Part shown: piece by piece, positions 14,123-20,738 of the stretch
How positions within the stretch are numbered: position 1 is the first letter of the stretch
Layout of the letters: the number at the start of each line of letters is the position of its first letter
Source: DATDDB01 sp035260545
GTDB taxonomy: Bacteria; Pseudomonadota; Gammaproteobacteria; Burkholderiales; Gallionellaceae
Assembly: GCA_035260545.1 (NCBI GenBank)
Contig: DATFUZ010000076.1
Location: forward strand, 1-20,738
Length of the DNA stretch: 20,738 nucleotides
Direction: 5' to 3'
The notes under the pieces: model-generated
Database searches by the model: none
Seen by the model: only the letters and a program-made list of their open reading frames with translations
Told to the model about the DNA's origin: nothing
Program-made: the position numbers and the translations under genes

Positions 14123-14138
14123 CTGTCATTTATGGCAG
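14123..14138. promoter_or_regulatory. Activator site 2 (inverted repeat CTGTCA-N4-TGGCAG)
   Basis: CTGTCATTTATGGCAG has the same arms as site 1, 43 bp away (about four helical turns), so both face the same side of DNA. It contains the in-frame ATG at 14132, which argues that the regulator really starts at 14204. It may also allow autoregulation. Confidence 0.6.
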
Positions 14139-14203
14139 AATTCAGTTTTTCCGGGTTGCGCCCCTTTTTTCGGAGAAACCGCCCCTGCAGGCAGAAGACA
14201 CCC

Positions 14204-15508
14204 ATGACCGAAGCCGCCATTGCCGAGTTGCTGTCCTACCTCAATACGCTGCCCGAGCCGCGCATTGTGGTCAGCCGCGACTACACGATCCTGGGGGCGA
14301 ATCGCGCCTATCTCGAGCATTACCATGCGGGCGACAAGCCCGTGGCGGGCCGCCATTGTTACGAGGTGTCCCACCACTTCAGCCGTCCCTGTGATGAGGA
14401 GGGCGAATCCTGCCCGTTGAAATCCGCCCTGCACAGCAACCAGCCCCAGCGCGTTCTGCACATCCACCATACGCCGCGCGGCGATGAACATGTGGACGTG
14501 GAACTCACTCCCATCTTCAATGCCGAGAAGGAGCTGGAATATTTCATCGAGAAGATCTACACCGTGCGTGCCGCCAGCGCCACGGCCGCAGGTGACCTGG
14601 TGGGACGTTCGCCTGCCTTCAAGCGCATGCTGGAACAGATTACCCGCGTGGCGCCTTCGGCCGCCAACGTCCTGCTGCTGGGCGAGTCGGGCACCGGAAA
14701 GGAGCTGGCGGCGCAGGCTGTCCACGGTGCCAGCCTGTGTGCCGGAGGCCCTTTTGTTGCCGTGGATTGCTCCAGCCTGCCCGAGAATCTGTTCGAGAGC
14801 GAACTTTTCGGATATGAAAAAGGCGCGTTCTCGGGTGCCACCCAGCGCAAGCAGGGCCTCGTGGAGGCCGCCAACGGCGGCACGCTGTTCCTGGATGAAG
14901 TGGGCGACATTCCCCTGGGCCTGCAAGTCAAGCTGCTGCGCCTGCTGGAGACCAGCACCTACCGCCGCGTCGGCGGCGTCGAGCCGCTGCGCGCCGATTT
15001 TCGCCTGGTGGCGGCCACCCACCGCGACATCAAGCAGATGATCGCCGACGGCCGCTTCCGTCAGGACCTCTACTACCGCATCAGCACCTTCCCGATCGCG
15101 CTGCCCTCGCTGCGCGAGCGCGTGGAAGACCTGCCCCTGCTGATGGAAGCGCTGATCAGGCGTGTCGGCGGGGGACGCGTGCGCGCCGTGCATCCCGCGA
15201 CCCTGATGTGCCTGTCGCAATACAGCTTTCCCGGCAACATCCGCGAGCTGCGCAACCTCATCGAGCGCGCCTGCCTGCTGGCCGACGGCGACATCCTGCT
15301 GCCCGAACATTTCCCCGAGCCCTGCGCCGTGGACGCCGTCGCGCCGGACGGTCCGGGCTATGCCGAGATCATGACGCTGGAAGAAGTCGAGCGCTCCTAC
15401 CTCGAATGGCAGATGCGCCATTCCGGACTGGGCAGGAAGGAACTGGCGGAAAAGCTGGGCATCAGCGAGCGAACCCTGTTTCGCAAGCTGGAAAGACTGG
15501 GCGTGTAA
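14204..15508 (+). CDS. Sigma-54-dependent activator with Cys-containing PAS domain (PAS-AAA+-HTH)
   Basis: A 434-residue bacterial enhancer-binding protein. Order: PAS-like sensor (about 5-120), AAA+ ATPase (about 130-370) and a Fis-type helix-turn-helix (about 390-434, RKELAEKLGISERTLFRKLE). Walker A is GESGTGKE (160-167), the sigma-54 contact loop GAFSGA (207-212) and Walker B GTLFLDE (226-232), so it should drive RpoN promoters. The PAS part carries Cys52, Cys63 and Cys70 with nearby histidines (HCYEVSHHF, RPC, SCPLK), which could sense redox state, metal or sulfur species. The start at 14204 is used because the earlier ATG (14132) falls inside an operator repeat and lacks a ribosome site; the site at 14204 is itself weak. 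It is divergent from the cyd-sqr operon, its probable target. Confidence 0.93.
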   Translation: MTEAAIAELLSYLNTLPEPRIVVSRDYTILGANRAYLEHYHAGDKPVAGRHCYEVSHHFSRPCDEEGESCPLKSALHSNQPQRVLHIHHTPRGDEHVDVELTPIFNAEKELEYFIEKIYTVRAASATAAGDLVGRSPAFKRMLEQITRVAPSAANVLLLGESGTGKELAAQAVHGASLCAGGPFVAVDCSSLPENLFESELFGYEKGAFSGATQRKQGLVEAANGGTLFLDEVGDIPLGLQVKLLRLLETSTYRRVGGVEPLRADFRLVAATHRDIKQMIADGRFRQDLYYRISTFPIALPSLRERVEDLPLLMEALIRRVGGGRVRAVHPATLMCLSQYSFPGNIRELRNLIERACLLADGDILLPEHFPEPCAVDAVAPDGPGYAEIMTLEEVERSYLEWQMRHSGLGRKELAEKLGISERTLFRKLERLGV

Positions 15509-15530
15509 TCACCTTCGCCGGACCGACGCG

Positions 15531-15785
15531 ATGCGCACCCTCAACGACTATGTGGAATCCGCCGCCCTCGAATACTGGCAGGAGACCGGCCGGGCAGACC
15601 TCGATCCGCTGTGGATCGCCGAATACTTCCAGGATGGCGGCGTGATGGACGACCATCCGCGACTCAACGTGGTGGCTTTCTTTGCGCTGGTGGAAAAGAT
15701 GCTGGCGCAAAATCTCGAGCGCGCGGAAAAGCAGGCACGTCTGGAACGGGAGAAGGCGAGCCACTCCGGTGAACGGAGCGGGTAG
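15531..15785 (+). CDS. Small protein of unknown function downstream of the sigma-54 activator
   Basis: An 84-residue soluble protein. The first half (MRTLNDYVESAALEYWQETG, then DPLWIAEYFQDGG) is acidic and aromatic; the second half (about 48-80) is a long charged helix likely to form a coiled coil (LVEKMLAQNLERAEKQARLEREK shown here only as a pattern of Leu and charged residues). It starts 22 bases after the activator stop, so cotranscription is likely. No ribosome site stands out and no family is recognised. Confidence 0.6.
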   Translation: MRTLNDYVESAALEYWQETGRADLDPLWIAEYFQDGGVMDDHPRLNVVAFFALVEKMLAQNLERAEKQARLEREKASHSGERSG

Positions 15786-15948
15786 CGGGTGAATCTCGGT
15801 CCGGTGGTGGTCTCCAACTTCCTGTTTTCAATGTTATTTCATTGGCACCAATAGTTCGTGCGCAAGCGTCCGGGTTGAGCTAGAATCGCGCCCGCTTGGG
15901 CGGGATGCCGACTGGCGGCTCCGCTTTTTCGGAGGCCATTTTGGCACC

Positions 15949-16323
15949 ATGGACGACATACAGATCGTGACGCGCACCGACGACGGGCGCGTTTTTTATG
16001 ACATGCCCGAAGCGCGCACCAATCCCTGCTTCGACTGCGGCGCATGTTGCCGCCACTTCCGTGTTTCCTTCTACCACGGCGAACTCGACAGCCAGCCCGG
16101 CGGCTATGTGCCCGCAGAGCTTACCGTCCAGATCACGCCGTTTCGCGCCTGCATGAAGGGCACCGAATCCGGCAAGGGGCTGTGCATCGCGCAGCAGCCT
16201 GACGGCCGCTGCGCGATTTACGAGGAGCGTCCCTCGGTTTGCCGCGAGTTTCCCGTGTTCATGCCCGACGGCACGATGAACCCGGATTGCCTGCGGCTGC
16301 GCGCGATCTATGGCGTAAAGTGA
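15949..16323 (+). CDS. YkgJ-family cysteine cluster protein
   Basis: A 124-residue protein with the YkgJ/UPF0153 cysteine pattern: CFDCGACC (Cys27, 30, 33, 34), then Cys68, Cys79 (GLC), Cys88 (GRCAIYEERPSVC) and Cys98, plus Cys114. The CxxCGxCC start and the C-x-IY-x-x-RP-x-x-CR-x-FP motif define the family, thought to bind zinc or an iron-sulfur cluster; function is unproven. GGAGG lies thirteen bases before the ATG, a loose spacing. A small hairpin (CTCCG/CGGAG at about 15919-15934) overlaps this leader. Confidence 0.88.
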   Translation: MDDIQIVTRTDDGRVFYDMPEARTNPCFDCGACCRHFRVSFYHGELDSQPGGYVPAELTVQITPFRACMKGTESGKGLCIAQQPDGRCAIYEERPSVCREFPVFMPDGTMNPDCLRLRAIYGVK

Positions 16324-16501
16324 GGCCGGGGCAGCGTCTCTGGGCAGCGCGCGGAACGCGTGGTTTTCCTCGCAGCGCAACCCGTTCGAGATTCCCGGGA
16401 AGCTGCGGCAGGCGTCCCATGTCGGGTGCGGCACCCCCTTGTCTCCGCTATTGCCCCCACCGGCTGTCCGCTTGAATCCGCAACGCACGGGGAGTAGCAT
16501 G

Positions 16502-16519
16502 TTCCAAGTAAAGTTGGAA
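16502..16519. repeat. Inverted repeat TTCCAA-N6-TTGGAA
   Basis: Perfect 6-bp arms (16502-16507 and 16514-16519) with a GTAAAG spacer, just before the next small gene. It could be an operator or a small RNA hairpin. It overlaps the first possible ATG (16519) of the next frame. Confidence 0.4.
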
Positions 16520-16536
16520 TGTATCGTCGCGGAACC

Positions 16537-16857
16537 ATGACGGCGGTGGTGTGGGCCGATGCCTGTCCATCAGTTCTGCGGCGCCGTTGGGGGCGTACTA
16601 GCGTGAATATCGAAGATCAAATTGAAGCGGCAACGGGGTTGGCGTGGAAGTCACTCGACACGGCGGATGCTTCGCTATACCTCGTCGCGATGATAGATAC
16701 TCTTGTCGCAATGTCGGATGCGTATCAAAATGGCGACAGCGCGCGGGTCAGGAAGCTGGCCTCGGGGCTGGGTATACTGGCCACCGAGGATTATTCCTTC
16801 CTTAATAGCGACCTGGGCGGACTTGTAACCGATATCGTGGTTGAACTCTCCGGATAG
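16537..16857 (+). CDS. Small protein of unknown function
   Basis: A 106-residue frame from ATG 16537. The best-behaved part starts at GTG 16603 (NIEDQIEAATGLAWKSLDTA) and reads as an 84-residue, helix-rich, soluble and slightly acidic protein. The stretch 16537-16602 has an Arg-rich, less convincing composition, so the GTG, which has a run of G upstream, may be the true start; another ATG at 16519 overlaps an inverted repeat. I do not recognise the family. The next gene on the same strand starts 80 bases after its stop. Confidence 0.5.
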   Translation: MTAVVWADACPSVLRRRWGRTSVNIEDQIEAATGLAWKSLDTADASLYLVAMIDTLVAMSDAYQNGDSARVRKLASGLGILATEDYSFLNSDLGGLVTDIVVELSG

Positions 16858-16937
16858 CATTGGCTCTTGCGCCCGTCCAGCGGGCCGCCCTCGCCCGAAT
16901 GCACGCAGGGTCCATCCTTAACCGCTGGAGGGTTGAC

Positions 16938-17336
16938 ATGGATGCGAAGCGCAAAGACGAATTCGTGCAGAGCTGGATGGCTATCCAGACCTCATTGCCG
17001 GGAACCGAGCCTTACGAATCCAACTTCTGGGCGCACGAGGAACTGGCGGATCTGTGCGAATTCAGCCCGGACGATGCCTGGGAAGTGATCCTGGCGCTGG
17101 TGCATGCGACCAGGGCGGACACGCTGCTGCAGGCTATAGGCGCGGGTCCGCTTGCCGACCTCATGACGCTGCATGGCGAACAGTATATTGCACTGGTGGA
17201 GGGAGCAGCCGAGGCGGACGGCCGGTTTCGCATGGCGATGACAGGCGCCTGGCTGGATGGCGAGGATACGCCGGTGTGGAAGAAGTATTACGAGATCGCC
17301 GGCATAGAACCGCCTTTTCCCAACGAAGGGTCGTGA
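16938..17336 (+). CDS. DUF6869-like small protein
   Basis: A 132-residue soluble acidic protein. Features: FVQSWMAIQ at the N-terminus, a central DLCEFSPDDAWEVILALVHATRAD, LLQAIGAGPLADLMTLHGEQYI, and a Trp-rich C-terminus (GAWLDGEDTPVWKKYYEIAG). This arrangement resembles the DUF6869 group, small proteins with no known function that are often found near immunity or toxin loci; the assignment is from memory of the pattern. The start at 16938 has GGAGG upstream with good spacing, whereas the earlier in-frame ATG at 16860 has none. Confidence 0.7.
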   Translation: MDAKRKDEFVQSWMAIQTSLPGTEPYESNFWAHEELADLCEFSPDDAWEVILALVHATRADTLLQAIGAGPLADLMTLHGEQYIALVEGAAEADGRFRMAMTGAWLDGEDTPVWKKYYEIAGIEPPFPNEGS

Positions 17337-17354
17337 CGGGATGAGCGACGACCG

Positions 17355-17669
17355 ATGAATGCGCTGATGTGGTATGTCTTCGGCGCCAGCCTCTTCCTGT
17401 TCCACTTGCTGAATTACCTGCTCGTGGGCGCCATGCGGCGCAATCACCCGGCCTTGTACCAGGCTCTGGGCGCCCCGTCCGCCTTTCATTTCCTGGTGTA
17501 CCGGAGAGACTTCATTTCCCATCCCTACACGGCCCTCATCCTCCGGCGGGAATACCGGGAGAAGCTGAAGCAATTTCACGAGCTCCGCCAGATGGCGCAA
17601 GCGGCCATGGCCTGCGGCGTGGTGTGCGTGACGGCGGGCGCCACCTTGTGGCTGGTGCTGCCGCACTGA
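17355..17669 (+). CDS. Small membrane protein of unknown function
   Basis: A 104-residue protein with two predicted membrane helices: about residues 5-26 (MWYVFGASLFLFHLLNYLLV) and about 82-102 (AAMACGVVCVTAGATLWLVL). They flank a basic loop of about 55 residues with several Arg, Lys and Tyr. It begins 18 bases after the DUF6869-like gene stop, so cotranscription is probable. The ribosome site is weak. No family recognised. Confidence 0.55.
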   Translation: MNALMWYVFGASLFLFHLLNYLLVGAMRRNHPALYQALGAPSAFHFLVYRRDFISHPYTALILRREYREKLKQFHELRQMAQAAMACGVVCVTAGATLWLVLPH

Positions 17670-17677
17670 TCCAGGCG

Positions 17678-17690
17678 GCCCGCGTCGGGC
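17678..17690. terminator. Short GC hairpin between convergent genes
   Basis: GCCCG-CGT-CGGGC, a perfect 5-bp stem, lies between the convergent genes ending at 17669 and 17698. No T-run follows, so it is at best a weak or Rho-assisted terminator. Confidence 0.25.
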
Positions 17691-17697
17691 GCGGTGT

Positions 17698-18645
17698 TCA
17701 CATGAATTTCAGTTTCGGGTCCGCGGCGGGCGCTGGTGAGCGCCTCTGACAAGACGCGACCAGGCGCCGTGCGGCATCCGCCCTGTCCGGCGCCAGCCTG
17801 ACGGCGGCGTTCGCATCGTTCAGCGCTTTTGGGCAGTTGCCGATGGCGGCGTAGGCCGCACTGCGGTTGAGGTAGGCGGCGGGAACCGCGGGATCGAGGG
17901 CGATCGCGATGCTCAGGTCGCGGATCGCGTGCCGGTATCGGCCTAGCGCGATCTGGCATGCCCCGCGATTTGCCCATCCGTCCGCAAAGCGCGGGTCGGT
18001 GCGGATCGCGTTGGAGGCGAGGCTGAGGCAGGAGGGAAAATCGCCGCGCCCGATGGCAATGTAGGCAAGCTCGGAATAGGCTTGTGCCCGGATCTGCCGA
18101 AAGGTGAGCGCCTTGTTGAAGTCCTCCTCGGCTTTCTTCATTTCCCCCATGTCCACCAGCAGCCTGCCGCGGCTCAGCAGCAAGGGATTTTTCCGCTGGG
18201 GCGCAAGCTCCAGCGCGCGGTTGAAGTCCGCCAGCGCGAGCGGGAGCTTGCCCAGGCCTTTGTAGCAGTAGGCCCGGTTTTCATAGACGACAGGCGCCAT
18301 TTCAGGGGCGAGCCGCAAAGCCCGGTTGTAATCGGCGATAGCCCGCTCGAACTTGCCCAGTTGCTGGTAACATGCGGCGCGGTTCTCGTAGATGGCGGCC
18401 GCGCCGGGCATGATACGGAGCGCCTGATCAAACTTGGCGATGGCCGTCCGCCATTCGTGCCGTGTCATCAGGGCAATGCCTTGCGAGACCAGCTTTTCCA
18501 CGGCAGGCGGAAAGTGCGGCCGTGCGTTCGGGCCGGCGTACCACTGCAACTGGCCTGAATCGGGCGCATCGGCGGCCCGGCTTGCTGCCAGCGGCGGCGC
18601 CGCGGCGAGCAGCAGTGCGATGGCAATGATGGCAGGCTTCCTCAT
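17698..18645 (-). CDS. Secreted tetratricopeptide-repeat protein
   Basis: A 315-residue protein with a signal peptide (MRKPAIIAIALLLAAAPPLA, probable cut after SRA) and about six to seven TPR units. Repeat signatures include A-x-x-x-Y-x-x-RA-x-x-x-x-x-L-G-x-x-x-x-A-I-x-D-x-x-x-A-L, seen around YENRAACYQQLGKFERAIAD, YENRAYCYKGLGKLPLALAD and YLNRSAAYAAIGNCPKALND. It should act as a periplasmic or envelope scaffold; the partner is unknown. ATG 18645 is preferred over an earlier in-frame start at 18726 because it puts the signal peptide at the N-terminus. It begins 37 bases after the stop of the GGDEF gene and may be cotranscribed with it. Confidence 0.85.
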   Translation of the reverse strand: MRKPAIIAIALLLAAAPPLAASRAADAPDSGQLQWYAGPNARPHFPPAVEKLVSQGIALMTRHEWRTAIAKFDQALRIMPGAAAIYENRAACYQQLGKFERAIADYNRALRLAPEMAPVVYENRAYCYKGLGKLPLALADFNRALELAPQRKNPLLLSRGRLLVDMGEMKKAEEDFNKALTFRQIRAQAYSELAYIAIGRGDFPSCLSLASNAIRTDPRFADGWANRGACQIALGRYRHAIRDLSIAIALDPAVPAAYLNRSAAYAAIGNCPKALNDANAAVRLAPDRADAARRLVASCQRRSPAPAADPKLKFM

Positions 18646-18682
18646 ATCCTGCGGGCCTGTGCGGGAATCCAGGGCCGTTGCG

Positions 18683-20611
18683 TCATGCGGCGCACACCCG
18701 GTTGCGTCCGGCGTTTTTTGCCGCATACAGGGCTTCGTCGGCGCGCTTCAGTATCGCATCGACGTTGCCGTCCTGCGATTCCAGCGAGGCGACGCCCAGC
18801 GAGACCGTGAGATGCAGGCCCTTGCCGTCCCGTGTCTGCACGCCGGAATCGGCGACCGCATGCCGCAGCCGCTCTGCCGTTTCGAGCGCCTGCTCCATCG
18901 CGGTTTCGGGCAGCAGGATCGCGAATTCCTCGCCGCCCAGCCGACCGAGTATGTCGTTGTTGCGAAGCACGCCGGTGCATATTTCCCCCATCTTGCGCAG
19001 CACCGTGTCTCCGACATCGTGGCCGTAGGTGTCGTTGACTTGCTTGAAATAGTCCACATCCAGCATCAGCATGGCGAGCGGCTCGTGGTGGCGCCGTGCG
19101 CGCGACAGTTCCTTTTCCGCCAGTTCGAAGAAGTGGCGCCGATTGCTCAGGCCGGTCAGCATGTCGATGTGCGCTTGATGTTCGAGCTCGCGCTCCAGTT
19201 CCTTGCGCTCGGTCACATCGGTTACCACGCCGCTCCACAGACTCCCCCAGTCGCCGTGCTGGGTGGCGTCGGCGGCGATGCGCAGCCACCGCGTTTCCCC
19301 GCGCACGATGAAGCGGCCCTCCCAGCGGAAAGGCCGGAGGGTGTTGGCGGACTCGCGGTTCGATTTGGTCAGGCTTTCCGCATCGTCGGGGTGCGCCGCG
19401 GAAAAGGCCGACCCGGCATCCGCCAGCACCAGAGCGGCATGTACGCCCAGTATCTGGCAAAACACCGGGCTTACATACTCGAAGCTGTAGGAGCCGTCGG
19501 CGCGGAACCTGAACTGGTATACACCGACCGGGATGCTGCGCGTCAGTTCATCGTAACGGGCATGGCTGTTTGCGAGTTCAAGCTGCGTCTGCCTGCGGCT
19601 CAGCGTGACCAGCGCCAGCACCCAGCTGCCCAGCCCCAGCGTGAGGTAGAGGCCGCCGAACAGCACTTCGGTACCGGTCTGTTTGAAGATGGAATCGGCG
19701 GACAGCACACCGGCCGGGATAAACGATACCAGCTTCCAGCGATAGCTACGCGCGCCCGGCACCTGGCTGCTTGACAGGAGATGCTGGTTGGACAGCAGCG
19801 GATAGACCGTTTCGAAGACGAAAAGACCGTGTTCGGTCAGGAGGTGGCCATTCTCGCGGCCTGATATGGCAGGCCATTCGAGCGGGAACTCGTTGCGGAA
19901 TGTCCGATAGTCCTTTCCCCGCATGAACCCCCATTCATGGCTGAGGTCCGGGTGAGCAAGCCAATAGCCGTCGCTGTTCAGCAGCATGGCGTGGCGTCCG
20001 CCGCCGCGCATGATTTCGCGGAATTTCCTGATCAACTCGTCACCGAGATAATTGAATACCAGCACACCTTTCTTGCGGCCCGCGCTATCGAATACCGGGG
20101 TGGCGAAGCGTATCATCGGCTTGTAGGGAATCTCCAGTTGACCGTGCTCGATGTTCAGGTCGAGCGGGGAAACGTAGATCTCGTTGCCCTTGAGTTTGAT
20201 CGCTTCGCGAAAATAATAGCGGGAGGACTTGTCCTGCAGTTCCCCGCTGGGGACGATGGCGGCGGCGCCGTTGTTGAAATTGACGCGGATGACCTCGCGC
20301 CCGCGGGTATCCAGGTAGCGGATCTGGCCGTAGCGGTGCTTTTCCCGGGCGAACTGGAGGAACAGATGAGCCAGGTCGTCTTTCCAGACCGGGCTGCCGC
20401 TGTTGAGGTAGTGCTTGAGCGAGGGCAGGTTGGCGATCAGCCTGAGATCCGCGCCTATCTCGCCGAAATTTTCTCCGATCTGTTCGGCCGCCAGTTCGAC
20501 GCGCGATTTCTCGCGCAGTTCCGTCATGTCGAGGCGTATCTTGCCGTCGATATGGGCACCGAGCAGAATGGCGGCGGTCAGCGCGGCTGCAACGGGAACA
20601 GACTGTGTCAA
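18683..20611 (-). CDS. Membrane-bound diguanylate cyclase (Cache-PAS-GGDEF)
   Basis: A 642-residue signalling protein that should make cyclic di-GMP. Order: an N-terminal membrane helix (about 5-20), a periplasmic double-Cache-type sensor (about 25-305), a second helix (about 315-336), a PAS domain (about 355-470) and a GGDEF domain (about 480-640). The active-site motif is GGEEF (559-563), with metal-binding Asp in MLMLDVDYFK; an inhibitory I-site RNND (550-553) lies five residues ahead. The start is uncertain: the frame opens with TTG at 20611, with no ribosome site, and has no ATG until deep inside. An alternative CTG start lies at 20665. The sensed ligand is unknown. Confidence 0.9.
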   Translation of the reverse strand: MTQSVPVAAALTAAILLGAHIDGKIRLDMTELREKSRVELAAEQIGENFGEIGADLRLIANLPSLKHYLNSGSPVWKDDLAHLFLQFAREKHRYGQIRYLDTRGREVIRVNFNNGAAAIVPSGELQDKSSRYYFREAIKLKGNEIYVSPLDLNIEHGQLEIPYKPMIRFATPVFDSAGRKKGVLVFNYLGDELIRKFREIMRGGGRHAMLLNSDGYWLAHPDLSHEWGFMRGKDYRTFRNEFPLEWPAISGRENGHLLTEHGLFVFETVYPLLSNQHLLSSSQVPGARSYRWKLVSFIPAGVLSADSIFKQTGTEVLFGGLYLTLGLGSWVLALVTLSRRQTQLELANSHARYDELTRSIPVGVYQFRFRADGSYSFEYVSPVFCQILGVHAALVLADAGSAFSAAHPDDAESLTKSNRESANTLRPFRWEGRFIVRGETRWLRIAADATQHGDWGSLWSGVVTDVTERKELERELEHQAHIDMLTGLSNRRHFFELAEKELSRARRHHEPLAMLMLDVDYFKQVNDTYGHDVGDTVLRKMGEICTGVLRNNDILGRLGGEEFAILLPETAMEQALETAERLRHAVADSGVQTRDGKGLHLTVSLGVASLESQDGNVDAILKRADEALYAAKNAGRNRVCAA

Positions 20612-20738
20612 AACGCCAGCGCAATGGTAGCTGGGCCGGGGCGCAAGGCCGTTTTGTGATCGCAGTCAATCGCGAGCGCCAGAAACAAGATTGAGATCGG
20701 AACAGTGGCGTGATCTAGGCGGCAGCCATCGCCTCCAT

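Noticed and set aside
14126..15421. A 431-codon minus-strand frame opposite the sigma-54 activator
   Set aside because: Antisense shadow; the plus-strand AAA+ motifs are complete.
15842..15857. Possible second sigma-54 promoter beginning TGGCACC
   Set aside because: The -12 part reads GTTCG instead of TTGC, so the essential GC doublet is missing; it is more likely part of the short ATTGG/CCAAT dyad at 15841-15852.
20669..20738. Last ~70 bases of the window
   Set aside because: No start codon with a ribosome site, repeat or promoter could be supported.

Overview
The window looks like a chromosomal segment of a GC-rich betaproteobacterium. The gene content suggests a respiratory, sulfur-oxidising type such as the Nitrosomonadales group. 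This rests on the CydP-CydAB-CydX-YbgE set, a three-cysteine sulfide:quinone oxidoreductase (SQR), and general codon and protein character. Species cannot be read from the sequence alone. No rRNA, tRNA, insertion sequence, CRISPR array or phage gene was seen.

Region 1 (1-4310): a minus-strand unit of a LysR regulator, a PhzF-family isomerase and the start of an MFS drug/metabolite transporter. It lies back to back with a plus-strand leuC-leuD pair. The 128-bp divergent gap is AT-rich and carries two palindromes, one of them a T-N11-A LysR-type box. No leuB or leuA is present.

Region 2 (4310-8215): a MarC-family membrane protein and a small secreted protein (both minus); a 42-residue single-span membrane protein with its own strong promoter and structured leader; a small P-loop protein; and a MgtC/DUF4010 membrane protein. 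A hairpin terminator at 8182-8213 closes the minus-strand operon that arrives from the right.

Region 3 (8241-15785) is the most interesting part. On the minus strand lies a compact eight-gene operon: cydP, cydA, cydB, cydX, ybgE, a single-domain rhodanese, sqr and a 54-residue unknown protein. SQR feeds sulfide electrons to quinone, cytochrome bd (a sulfide-tolerant oxidase) passes them to oxygen, and the rhodanese can handle sulfane sulfur. Facing away from it is a sigma-54 activator with a cysteine-containing PAS domain, followed by a small unknown gene. The divergent gap contains a near-consensus sigma-54 -24/-12 promoter aimed at cydP, a probable IHF site, and two copies of a 16-bp inverted repeat 43 bp apart. 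Together these suggest a sigma-54-controlled sulfide-oxidation and bd-oxidase system.

Region 4 (15786-20738): a YkgJ-type cysteine-cluster protein and three small unknown or DUF proteins on plus; then a secreted TPR protein and a membrane-bound Cache-PAS-GGDEF diguanylate cyclase on minus. The final ~70 bases hold nothing recognisable.
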